A stretch of 12,244 nt of DNA from Lawsonibacter sp. (GCA_022798855.1 JAAWNI010000046.1:1-12244), one strand, 5' to 3'. Shown: positions 1-6,466, counted from the first letter of the stretch. Made by a program: numbers and translations. Notes: generated by a model not told the origin, from the sequence alone.

Positions 1-879
1 ATCTTGAAATCCACAAAGGATTCCTGTGATTTTTTGCCTTGCAGGGCGGCAAAATTCCTCGTCCATCCGGCATTTTCACTTATGAATACAGGTTCTAAGT
101 ATTCCAGTGGGGAAAACGCCGGGAAATATTTCGGTCTTGAATTTGCGTATTTGCAGGAGCTCTCCACCTTGGATATGTATCTGCGGGAACAGATTCTATC
201 TATGACTCTGGATATTGAGCATTACATCAAAGTTCAGCTGCTGAACGATATCTCGGAAGACAATGATGAGGATGGGTATTCAATTGTAAAAAAGTTTTTG
301 GAGTGTCGGCCAGAGGTGTTGCAAGGCATTCAGGACAAGCGGAGGAATTCTTATTGTGAGGACCTGATTTGTAAGTATATCTGTGCGTTTGCGGTTTGGA
401 ATATTGTAGAAATTCTTTCTTTCGGCGACTTATTGGAGCTTGCCGCCCTCTACTATGCCACAACTCAGAATAAAAGGCCAGTTCTCAATATCGGCAATTT
501 CCGCATTGTGAAATTTTTGAGAAACGCGGCTGCGCATAATAATTGCCTGATCAATAATTTGAGGGAGAATTCCGGACAAGGATTCCAGCAGAACCGGGAA
601 GCGAACGCCTTTGTCTCCTCTATTCCAGAAATCTCCACCAATGTCCGGGTGAAGAAAATGGGAAACAGGTTTATTCACGATTTTGTGGCCACGCTCTATT
701 GTTTTCACACGGTTGTAAGCAGCAACAAAGTAAAAAAGCATCAAATGGAAAAACTTAAAGGCCTAACCGACGGCCGTTTTACAAAACACAGTGAATACTT
801 TTCTGGTAATCAATTACTCGTCTCAAACTATGAGTTTTCCAAAAAAGTGGTTGACAAATTCGCTTCAATGTGCATATAA
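1..879 (+). CDS. Abi_2/AbiF-like abortive-infection HEPN protein (5' end probably cut by window edge)
   Basis: About 291 residues are visible. The frame is still open at base 1, so the TTG at 4 may not be the real start. The central block (FAYLQELSTLDMYLRE, then a TLDIEH stretch around residues 50-75) and EDGYSIV match my memory of Firmicute Abi_2 (AbiD/AbiF) proteins. LRNAAAHNN contains an R-x4-H motif (R173, H178), the expected HEPN ribonuclease signature. The family is known for phage-induced growth arrest; recent work treats AbiF as an RNA-cleaving toxin held by a small RNA. The gene is clearly AT-richer than its neighbours, which suggests acquisition by transfer. The stretch before SKYSSGENAGKY is a poor match to the family's usual F-R-L-x-x-Y-R-x-N-F, while another frame near 74-107 reads FTYEYRF, so a small indel or degraded N-terminus is possible. 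An ncRNA promoter overlaps the stop codon. Family assignment is good; activity is unknown. Confidence 0.82.
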   Translation: MLKSTKDSCDFLPCRAAKFLVHPAFSLMNTGSKYSSGENAGKYFGLEFAYLQELSTLDMYLREQILSMTLDIEHYIKVQLLNDISEDNDEDGYSIVKKFLECRPEVLQGIQDKRRNSYCEDLICKYICAFAVWNIVEILSFGDLLELAALYYATTQNKRPVLNIGNFRIVKFLRNAAAHNNCLINNLRENSGQGFQQNREANAFVSSIPEISTNVRVKKMGNRFIHDFVATLYCFHTVVSSNKVKKHQMEKLKGLTDGRFTKHSEYFSGNQLLVSNYEFSKKVVDKFASMCI

Positions 880-880
880 T
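851..880 (+). promoter_or_regulatory. Perfect consensus sigma-A promoter at the abi stop codon
   Basis: TTGACA at 851-856 and TATAAT at 875-880 are separated by 18 bp. The abi stop codon TAA (877-879) lies inside the -10 box. No gene follows on this strand before the terminator at 919-949, so the promoter appears dedicated to a short RNA starting near 887. Confidence 0.75.
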
Positions 881-886
881 ATGGAT

Positions 887-949
887 GTAGCTCAAAAGGA
901 TAGTTAGGTATTCTTTTCAGGGACTGGTGCCTGCACCGGTCCTGTTTTT
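887..949 (+). ncRNA. Candidate small RNA linked to the Abi gene (abiF-RNA-like)
   Basis: A ~62-nt transcript is predicted between the consensus promoter and a T-run. It has two hairpins. The first pairs 894-902 (AAAAGGATA) with 909-917 (TATTCTTTT), 9 bp with one G-U and a 6-nt loop GTTAGG. The second pairs 920-929 with 934-943 around CCTG and ends in TTTTT (945-949). From memory, a structured RNA class named abiF RNA was described beside Abi_2 genes, and such RNAs were reported to act as antitoxins of AbiF. The position here (immediately 3' of an Abi_2 gene, own promoter, own terminator) fits. I cannot run a covariance model, so the class assignment is inference; the promoter, hairpins and T-run are direct observation. 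Confidence 0.6.
919..949 (+). terminator. Rho-independent terminator (abi gene and small RNA)
   Basis: A 10-bp stem (920-929 with 934-943, two G-T wobbles) closes on a CCTG tetraloop and is followed by TTTTT. It would end both the small RNA and any abi read-through. Confidence 0.8.
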
Positions 950-952
950 CTA

Positions 953-988
953 CAAAAAACACCCGGCAGATCAAAGTCTGCCGGGTGT
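953..988 (-). terminator. Strong terminator of the minus-strand small-protein operon
   Basis: A perfect 12-bp stem, ACACCCGGCAGA (959-970) with TCTGCCGGGTGT (977-988), surrounds a 6-nt loop. The A-run at 954-959 is a T-run on the minus strand. It sits just beyond the stop codon of the 186-residue gene. Confidence 0.92.
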
Positions 989-996
989 CCATTCTT

Positions 997-1557
997 TTAT
1001 TCGGCTTCTCCTCCACCGGATGCCAAGGCGTCCCCGCCCCCGGAAGCGGCTTCGCAGCCCTCCGCCGGGGCGGACTGCTGTGTCTCGGAGGTATTGCCCT
1101 CCTTGTCCTCATCCTTCAGAACGCTTTCGCACTCCTTGTCGTCCTTCTTCGGAGGCTGCCGCATGGCGATGGCCAGCTTGTAGCCCTCCGGGTCGTTCTC
1201 CATCAGAAAGCGCTCGTCCTCCGGCGGGACCTTTTTGCCCCGCATGATGTTCATGGCGATTTTCAGGCATTTCATCTGCGTGTCCATCTGCTTGGACAGG
1301 GCGTCCAGCTCCTGCTCTTCGGCGTCGGGGCCGTCCAGCATGTCCAAAATGCCGTCGGACTTTTTCTTCGCCCCGGCCAGCAGGGCGGACTCCGCCTGGA
1401 CCCGCTGTTCCTCCATGGCCCCCACCCACGACTGGGACAGCTCCAGCCGGTCAGCGGAGGGCCGGACGAAGCCGTCCGTCTTCTTCCCCCCGCTCCCGGC
1501 GGGGCGGGCGGGGGCAAAGCCGGTATTGTTTCCCCTCAGCACCTGTCGTATCTCCAT
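997..1557 (-). CDS. Conserved small protein of unknown function, paralogue of the preceding gene
   Basis: 186 residues, ATG start with a perfect AGGAGGTG eight bases or so upstream; that Shine-Dalgarno contains the stop codon of the preceding gene, so translation is probably coupled. No signal peptide or membrane segment is visible. The middle (residues 35-125) is charged and helical-looking. It contains DRLELS, EEQRVQAE, a core ELDALSKQMDTQMKC..IA..IM (83-105), and then RGKKVPPEDERFLMENDPEGY. This VP-x-x-D-E-x-F-L-x-E-x-DPE-x-Y pattern recurs, from memory, in uncharacterised Clostridia proteins. The tail is an acidic, Gly/Ala-rich low-complexity stretch. The upstream sigma-28 promoter suggests a motility-regulon connection; DRLELS faintly recalls DKxELS in FlgM anti-sigma factors, but the rest does not match. 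Function unknown. Confidence 0.82.
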   Translation of the reverse strand: MEIRQVLRGNNTGFAPARPAGSGGKKTDGFVRPSADRLELSQSWVGAMEEQRVQAESALLAGAKKKSDGILDMLDGPDAEEQELDALSKQMDTQMKCLKIAMNIMRGKKVPPEDERFLMENDPEGYKLAIAMRQPPKKDDKECESVLKDEDKEGNTSETQQSAPAEGCEAASGGGDALASGGGEAE

Positions 1558-1569
1558 TCTTTACACCTC

Positions 1570-1899
1570 CTAATCGTCCTCCAGGCCCTCCTCCAGCTCG
1601 TCCACCATGATCTGGGCGGCAATGTCCTGGCACTTCTGCCGCAGCTTCAGCTCCTGAGACAGGGCTTCCAGCTCCTCGTCGTCCATCTGCTCCGGCTGGT
1701 CCGGCTCGGGCAGCCACTGGCGGACGGCCTTCTCATACAGCTCCGCCGCCGCTTCCACCTGCTCCTCCTCGGCCCGCTCCTGAAACTGCCGCTTCATCTC
1801 GAACCGGTCAATGGATATCCGTACAGGGGCTGGGCTCCCGGCGTCTGGCTCCGGGGCGGGGCCGGAGGCTTCTCTGGTCATTGTGTCCCGCGTCTCCAT
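1570..1899 (-). CDS. Small acidic protein of unknown function, first gene behind a sigma-28 promoter
   Basis: 109 residues, ATG with AAAGGAGG upstream (about 11 bases spacing). It is soluble-looking, strongly acidic and predicted helical or coiled-coil over residues 36-60 and 74-108. It aligns with the next gene: S-x-DR-[FL]-E (29-34), an EEEQVEA block (45-51), and ELEALS......KC..IA..IM (76-98), the last with identical spacing in both proteins. It ends shortly after the core and lacks the VPPEDE...DPEGY segment of its neighbour. The two genes are 12 bp apart with overlapping stop and Shine-Dalgarno and share the terminator at 953-988. I do not recognise a function. Confidence 0.78.
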   Translation of the reverse strand: METRDTMTREASGPAPEPDAGSPAPVRISIDRFEMKRQFQERAEEEQVEAAAELYEKAVRQWLPEPDQPEQMDDEELEALSQELKLRQKCQDIAAQIMVDELEEGLEDD

Positions 1900-1938
1900 A
1901 GCTTGGTATTCCTCCTTTGGAATATCATTACATGAACT

Positions 1939-1965
1939 ATATCGGCCAAAACGGGAAAAACTTTA
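1939..1965 (-). promoter_or_regulatory. Sigma-28 (FliA/SigD-type) promoter of the small-protein pair
   Basis: Read on the minus strand: TAAAGTTT (1965-1958), 11 bases, GCCGATAT (1946-1939). The textbook FliA consensus is TAAAGTTT-N11-GCCGATAA, so 15 of 16 positions match with exact spacing; the Bacillus SigD form TAAA-N15-GCCGATAT is matched fully. Predicted start is near 1932, leaving ~33 nt of leader containing the Shine-Dalgarno. It sits between the sfsA stop and the 109-residue gene and so separates them transcriptionally. Confidence 0.8.
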
Positions 1966-1970
1966 CCCCC

Positions 1971-2675
1971 TCACAGCCGGACCGGGAGCGGGCCCCGCAC
2001 CTCCAGCCGGCCCGGCTCCACGCCGCACTCCAGGGCCAGCACCGCCACCCCCGCCCGGGCGGCCCGGCGGAGGGCCGCGCCAAACTCCGGATGGGTGGCG
2101 TCGTTGGGCTCCACGTAATCCATCCCCTCCATCTGGACGATGAAGCACACCCCCGCTTCATAGCCCGCCTGGCGGGCCAGGACCAGCTCCTCCAGGTGCT
2201 TCACCCCCCGAAGGGTAGGGGCGTCGGGGAAGCGGGCCGCGCCCCCCTCCTCCAGTGTGACCCCCTTCACCTCCCAGAAGCCCCTGCGGGCTTCCCCGCC
2301 TTCCGACAGCTCCCAGTAGTAATCGAACCTGGAACCTCCATAGGCTGTCTCCGGCCGCAGGAGGGTGGGGGCAAAGCCCAGGCCGCCCCCGGCGGCCCAC
2401 TCCCCAAACACCCGGTTGGGGGCCTGGGAGTCCATGTTGATGAGGAGGGGGCCGGACGGCCGGACCTTCTCCACGGCAATCAGGTCGTATTTCGTCTTCC
2501 GGGCGGGATTGCCGCCCTCCTCCAGCCAGACCGCCGCCCCGGGCAGAAGCAGCTCCCGGCACCGGCCGGTGTTCTTCACGTGGCAGGCCTCTACCTGCCC
2601 CTCCACCTCCACGTGGGCGATAAAGCGGTTGGGCCGGGCCAGAAAGACCCCCGGCAAAATTTTTCTGTACACCAT
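1971..2675 (-). CDS. sfsA: SfsA family DNA/RNA-binding nuclease
   Basis: 234 residues, the usual SfsA length. The start chosen is ATG at 2675 (MVYRKILPG) with AGGAGA nine bases upstream; the frame extends further but upstream residues do not resemble SfsA. Family landmarks in order: FLARPNRFIAHVEV (11-24) in the OB-fold-like N-terminal part, CHVKNTGRCRELLLPG (31-46), INMDSQAPNRVFGEW, and the nuclease-like half with FWEVKGVTLEEGG..RFPDAPT.RG.KHLEEL, where the D/E-x-K residues expected of the active site are visible. SfsA was named for sugar-fermentation stimulation in E. coli; nucleic-acid binding and nuclease activity are reported for the family, while the physiological role is unclear. Divergent from ylmH. 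Confidence 0.93.
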   Translation of the reverse strand: MVYRKILPGVFLARPNRFIAHVEVEGQVEACHVKNTGRCRELLLPGAAVWLEEGGNPARKTKYDLIAVEKVRPSGPLLINMDSQAPNRVFGEWAAGGGLGFAPTLLRPETAYGGSRFDYYWELSEGGEARRGFWEVKGVTLEEGGAARFPDAPTLRGVKHLEELVLARQAGYEAGVCFIVQMEGMDYVEPNDATHPEFGAALRRAARAGVAVLALECGVEPGRLEVRGPLPVRL

Positions 2676-2676
2676 C

Positions 2677-2705
2677 TTGATATTTCTCCTGTTTCCCGAT
2701 ATCAT
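2677..2705 (+). promoter_or_regulatory. Promoter of ylmH
   Basis: TTGATA (2677-2682), 17 bp, TATCAT (2700-2705). Predicted start is near 2712, leaving a leader of ~88 nt. It faces the sfsA promoter, so the two transcripts would overlap at their 5' ends over 2712-2729. Confidence 0.55.
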
Positions 2706-2729
2706 GTTAGGGGCGGATGCCATCCGCCT
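2705..2729. repeat. Half REP-like palindrome between divergent genes
   Basis: TTAGGGGCGGATGCCATCCGCC resembles the left arm of the element at 3614-3692. It can fold as GGCGGA-TGCCA-TCCGCC. Only one arm is present, so it looks like a solitary or decayed copy. Confidence 0.6.
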
Positions 2730-2736
2730 TCGCATC

Positions 2737-2765
2737 ATCATACAACATCCTGAAAAAAGAGACAA
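2737..2765 (-). promoter_or_regulatory. Promoter of sfsA
   Basis: On the minus strand TTGTCT (2765-2760), 17 bp, TATGAT (2742-2737). The transcript would start near 2729 and carry the GGCGGATG hairpin at 2711-2728 at its very 5' end. Confidence 0.6.
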
Positions 2766-2799
2766 GCCCTGTGAACGGCTTTGGAAGGAGGTGGGCCCT

Positions 2800-3600
2800 G
2801 TGACCAAAAAAGAGCTGCTGGACCGCCACGCCCGGAGCGGGGAGGAGCGGGTCCTGCTGGCCCGGGTGCTGGACAAGCTGGCCCTGAGCCAGAGCCGGGG
2901 CATCCCTGGCCACACCCCGTTCCTCTCCCCGGGGGAGCAGGCTTCCGTCACCGGCCTGCTCAACGCCATGGGCCGGCCCCTCCATCTCTTCTGGGGCGGC
3001 TATCCGGACAGTGAGCGGCGGGTCTGCCTTTTCCTCCCCGACTGGCTGGAGGAGGAGGACGCCCTCGCCGATCCGGAGGGGCCTGTGGCCGCTGTAGAGG
3101 GGAAATTCCCCGCCGAGGCCAAGCTGACCCATCGGGATATTTTGGGCTCCCTGATGGGCCTGGGGCTCACCCGGGCGGCGCTGGGGGACATCCTCCTGCC
3201 CCGGCCGGGGCTGTGCCAGGTGGTGGCCCTGCGGGACAGCCTGCCCGTCCTCCTGTCCCAGTGGGAGGGGGCGGGCCGGTGGAAGGCCAGCCTGTCGGAG
3301 CTCCCCCTGGACAAGCTGTCCCCCAGCCCGCCCCAGGTGAAGACCATCCGGGATACGGTGGCCGCCCCCCGCCTGGACGCGGTGGCCGCGGCCGGCTTCT
3401 CCCTGTCCCGGAGCAAGGCGGCCGCCCTGATTGCTTCGGGGAAGGTATCCCTGAACCACCGAGAATGCCTCAAGGCCGACCGCCAGGTGGCCCAGGGGGA
3501 CGTAATCACCTGCCGGGGGCTGGGCAAATGCGTGGTGAAAGAGGTCCCCGGCCAGTCCAAAAAGGGCCGCACCATGCTGGTTTTAGAGCGGTATATTTAA
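2800..3600 (+). CDS. ylmH: S4-domain RNA-binding protein, YlmH family
   Basis: 266 residues from GTG at 2800, chosen because AAGGAGG (2785-2791) sits eight bases upstream; the long in-frame extension runs back through the sfsA gene and is spurious. Family features: FLSPGEQ (41-47), GGYPDSERRVCLFLPDW (66-82), THRDILGSLMGLGLTRAALGDI (110-131), and a C-terminal S4 domain about residues 187-245 with RLDAVAAAGFSLSRSKAAAL and IASGKVSLN. YlmH proteins bind RNA or ribosome-associated RNA; in Bacillus the gene sits in the division/cell-wall cluster beside divIVA, and recent work links YlmH to rescue of stalled ribosomes. Here that cluster context is absent: the neighbours are sfsA and pcrA. Length (257-270 expected) is normal. 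Confidence 0.9.
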   Translation: MTKKELLDRHARSGEERVLLARVLDKLALSQSRGIPGHTPFLSPGEQASVTGLLNAMGRPLHLFWGGYPDSERRVCLFLPDWLEEEDALADPEGPVAAVEGKFPAEAKLTHRDILGSLMGLGLTRAALGDILLPRPGLCQVVALRDSLPVLLSQWEGAGRWKASLSELPLDKLSPSPPQVKTIRDTVAAPRLDAVAAAGFSLSRSKAAALIASGKVSLNHRECLKADRQVAQGDVITCRGLGKCVVKEVPGQSKKGRTMLVLERYI

Positions 3601-3613
3601 AATTCGCAACACT

Positions 3614-3692
3614 TTGTAGGGGCGGATATGATCCGCCCGCTTCAAAAGGCTGCTGTGTATATCCAGCGGGCGGGTAATACCCGCCCCTACAA
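3614..3692. repeat. REPIN-like palindromic element between ylmH and pcrA
   Basis: A 79-bp inverted repeat whose ends are TTGTAGGGGCGG and CCGCCCCTACAA. Each arm is itself a hairpin: GGGCGGAT-ATG-ATCCGCCC (3620-3638) and GGGCGGGT-AAT-ACCCGCCC (3668-3686). Two inverted hairpins joined by a ~30-bp spacer is the REPIN/MITE layout. It lies in the leader of pcrA and could attenuate read-through from ylmH. Confidence 0.8.
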
Positions 3693-3726
3693 GACCTGTC
3701 AAATATTGATAAAAGGATGTCCGAAT

Positions 3727-6243
3727 ATGCTGGACCACGAACAAGAGCTGCGATTCTGCAAGGCCCGCCGGGGGGCCATCGCCCGGGAGTTCCCCCGGCT
3801 GAACCCCGAGCAGCAAAAGGCCGCCCTGGCCACCGAGGGGCCCCTCCTCCTGCTGGCGGGGGCGGGGAGCGGCAAGACCACCGTCCTCATCCACCGCATC
3901 GCCAACCTGATGAAGTACGGCCGGGGCTCCGACAGCCAGGAGGTGCCGGAGTCCGCCACCCAGGACGATCTGGCCTTTTTGGAGGAATACGCCAGGACCG
4001 GGCTGGGGGATAAGGCACGCCAGGAGCGGCTGTGCCGCCTGGACCCCGCCGCCCCCTGGACCATCCTGGCCATCACCTTTACCAACAAGGCCGCCGGGGA
4101 GCTGAAGGACCGGCTGGCCGCCATGCTGGGGCCCTCCGCCAACGATATCTGGGCCAGCACCTTCCACTCCGCCTGCCTGCGCATCCTGCGCCGGGACATC
4201 GACAAGCTGGGCTTCTCCTCTTCCTTCACCATCTACGACACCAACGACTCCCTGCGGGTGGTGAAGGATATCCTGAAATCGCTGAACATGGACGACAAGC
4301 AGTTCGCCCCCCGTTCGGTGCTGGGGTACATCTCCCGGGCCAAGGACGCCATGAAGCTGGCCCCGGACTATCTGGCCGAGTGCAAGGCGGCGGAGGACTT
4401 CCGGCTGACTAAGATCGCCAACGTGTACATGGAGTACCAGCGCCGGCTCTGGGAGGCCAACGCCCTGGACTTTGACGACATCATCCTCCACACCGTCCGG
4501 CTCCTCCAGGGCTTTGAGGAGGTTCGGGCCTACTATCAGAGAAAGTTCCGCTATGTACTCATTGACGAGTACCAGGATACCAACAACCTGCAATACCTGC
4601 TGGCCTCCACCCTGGCGGGGGGGTACGAGAACTTCTGCGTGGTGGGCGACGACGACCAGTCCATCTACCGCTTCCGGGGGGCCACCATTGAAAACATCCT
4701 CTCCTTCGAGAAGCAGTACAGGGGGGCCAGGGTCATCCGCCTGGAGGAGAATTACCGCTCCACCGGCCACATTCTGGACGCCGCCAACGCCGTCATCCGC
4801 AACAACCAGGGCCGGAAGGGCAAGGAGCTGTGGACCAGGGCGGGGGCGGGGGAGCCGCTCCATCTGTACACCGCCATGAACGAGAACGACGAGGCCCAGT
4901 ACGTGGCCGCGAAAATCCTGGAGAACTTCGGCCAGGGCCGGAAGTGGAAGGACCACGCCGTCCTCTACCGGATGAACGCCCAGTCCAACCAGATGGAGCA
5001 GGCCTTCAAGCGCAGCGGCGTGCCCTACCGCATCATCGGCGGCACCCGGTTCTTCGACCGGGCGGAGGTGAAGGACGTGCTGGCCTATCTGGCCGTGCTG
5101 GACAACCCGGAGGACGACCTGCGCCTGACCCGGATCATCAACACCCCCCCCCGGGGCATCGGGCCCAGGACGGTGGAGGCTGCCCAGGAGGTCGCCCGCC
5201 GGGACGAGTCCTCCTTCTACGCCGTCATCGACAACGCCGCCCTCTACCCGGAGCTGCAAAAGGCGGCCAAGCGGCTGGGGGAGTTCACCAAGCTGATCCA
5301 GGACCTCTATCAGCTGTTGGCCGACAACCAGCTCACCCTCCCCGCCTTCTTCGAGGAGCTGCTGGTCCGCACCGGCTACGCCGTCATGCTGGAGGGCAAA
5401 AACACCGTGGAAGACCGCACCCGCCTGGAGAACGTGCGGGAACTCCTCACCTCCATCAACAGCTATCTGGAGAACCGGGCCGACCCGGAGGAGAGCCTGG
5501 CCGACGCCCTCCACGGCTTTCTGGACGAGACAGCCCTGTACACCGACCTGGACAACCACGACCCCAGCCAGGACTGCGTGGTGATGATGACCATGCACGC
5601 CGCCAAGGGGCTGGAGTTCCCGGTGGTCTTTGTGGTGGGGGCGGAGGAGGGCATCTTCCCCGGCATCCGGGCCATCGGCGAGGCGGAGGAGATGGAGGAG
5701 GAGCGCCGGCTGTGCTACGTGGCCATGACCCGGGCCAGAGAACAGCTCTACCTCACCTGCGCCAGCCAGCGGATGCTTTTCGGCCGCACCAGCTCCAACC
5801 GGCCCTCCCGGTTTGTGGAGGAGATCCCCCCCGAGCACCTGGAGCGCTCCGGAAAGACCTTCCTTTCCGACCTGGGCGGAGGAGAGTGGGGCGGCATGCC
5901 CAGCCGCTCCTCCGGCTATGGGGGCTACGGCCAGCGCCCCGCCTATGGAGCGGGGCGTGTGGGCTACAGCGCAAATAGGCCTTCCCCCAGCGGGGGGAAG
6001 GGGGGCGGTGTTGGGCAGGCCCCCACCACCCGGCTGCGCCGGGAGCCCCCCCACAAGGGGGTGGCCGGTTCCTCCCTCCAGCTGGCCAAGGGGGATATGG
6101 TCAGGCACAAGGCCTTCGGCCAGGGGATGGTGCTGTCCGTCCAGGCTATGGGGGGCGACGCCCTGGTGGAGATCGCCTTCGACAACGTGGGCACCAAACG
6201 GCTGATGCTCAAAGCCGCCGCCGCCCATATGACCAAGGAATAA
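3727..6243 (+). CDS. pcrA: UvrD/PcrA-type superfamily 1A DNA helicase
   Basis: 838 residues; ATG at 3727 has AAAGGA nine bases upstream, whereas the in-frame extension starts inside the upstream repeat. ATP-driven 3'-5' helicase for repair, replication and transcription conflicts. Motifs: Q-motif LNPEQQKAAL (25-34), Walker A GAGSGKTT (45-52), Ia ITFTNKAAGEL (116-126), Walker B LIDEYQD (278-284), III VVGDDDQSIYRFRG (305-318), IV RLEENYRS (338-345), VI VAMTRAREQLYL (665-676). The C-terminal GDMVRHKAFGQG... (from ~789) is the PcrA Tudor-like RNA-polymerase-binding domain, supporting PcrA rather than Rep. Two oddities: a ~45-residue acidic insertion between Walker A and Ia (64-108), and a repeat-derived GC-rich segment in the linker (nucleotides ~5979-6070). 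Likely cotranscribed with ylmH; no separate promoter is evident. Confidence 0.96.
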   Translation: MLDHEQELRFCKARRGAIAREFPRLNPEQQKAALATEGPLLLLAGAGSGKTTVLIHRIANLMKYGRGSDSQEVPESATQDDLAFLEEYARTGLGDKARQERLCRLDPAAPWTILAITFTNKAAGELKDRLAAMLGPSANDIWASTFHSACLRILRRDIDKLGFSSSFTIYDTNDSLRVVKDILKSLNMDDKQFAPRSVLGYISRAKDAMKLAPDYLAECKAAEDFRLTKIANVYMEYQRRLWEANALDFDDIILHTVRLLQGFEEVRAYYQRKFRYVLIDEYQDTNNLQYLLASTLAGGYENFCVVGDDDQSIYRFRGATIENILSFEKQYRGARVIRLEENYRSTGHILDAANAVIRNNQGRKGKELWTRAGAGEPLHLYTAMNENDEAQYVAAKILENFGQGRKWKDHAVLYRMNAQSNQMEQAFKRSGVPYRIIGGTRFFDRAEVKDVLAYLAVLDNPEDDLRLTRIINTPPRGIGPRTVEAAQEVARRDESSFYAVIDNAALYPELQKAAKRLGEFTKLIQDLYQLLADNQLTLPAFFEELLVRTGYAVMLEGKNTVEDRTRLENVRELLTSINSYLENRADPEESLADALHGFLDETALYTDLDNHDPSQDCVVMMTMHAAKGLEFPVVFVVGAEEGIFPGIRAIGEAEEMEEERRLCYVAMTRAREQLYLTCASQRMLFGRTSSNRPSRFVEEIPPEHLERSGKTFLSDLGGGEWGGMPSRSSGYGGYGQRPAYGAGRVGYSANRPSPSGGKGGGVGQAPTTRLRREPPHKGVAGSSLQLAKGDMVRHKAFGQGMVLSVQAMGGDALVEIAFDNVGTKRLMLKAAAAHMTKE
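5979..6070 (-). repeat. Repeat element embedded in the pcrA linker
   Basis: The minus strand here reads CCCCCTTG...GGGGGGCT, a GGCGCA-containing hairpin, then TGGTGGGGG. That is the same pattern as the intergenic copies at 6266-6466. Translated in frame it gives a Gly/Pro/Arg-rich segment between helicase core and Tudor-like domain. It looks like an insertion tolerated because the linker is unstructured. Confidence 0.55.
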
Positions 6244-6265
6244 ATGGAAGCCCACCGCGGAGGAA

Positions 6266-6466
6266 AGGCCCCCTTGCGAAAGGAGGTGGCTGGGGGATTC
6301 CGGTATATTGGAAGCTCTCCTGTTAACGGAATCCCCCCGCCCCCTGCGGGGGCACCCCCCTTTGGCAAGGGGGGCTTGGGTGCTTGAAGGCCCCGGTCCT
6401 GCTCCAAAAGGCCCCCTTGTTAAAGGGGGCTGGCAGCGGCGCAAGCCGCTGACTGGGGGATTCCGG
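6266..6466. repeat. Cluster of three related palindromic repeats downstream of pcrA
   Basis: Three copies of one family: plus orientation at 6266-6304, minus at about 6316-6378, plus at 6410-6466. The shared outline is GCCCCCTTG-NN-AAAGGGGGC, a variable hairpin, then GGGGGATTCCG. The third copy is the fullest, with an inner hairpin AGCGGC...GCCGCT. The hairpins may also end pcrA transcription, but no T-run follows. Confidence 0.7.

Noticed and set aside
881..907. Eight-codon mini-ORF starting ATG at 881
   Set aside because: It would begin before the predicted transcript start and has no ribosome binding site.
881..950. tRNA-like stretch (TAGCTCAAAAGGATAG resembles a D-arm) after a consensus promoter
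   Set aside because: The second half of the D-stem does not pair, there is no anticodon arm or GGTTC T-arm, and the bases are better explained by a 9-bp hairpin plus terminator.
985..1935. 316-codon plus-strand open frame
   Set aside because: Antisense shadow of the two small minus-strand genes; Leu/His/Gln-rich with no start signal, whereas the minus strand has clear Shine-Dalgarno sites, promoter and terminator.
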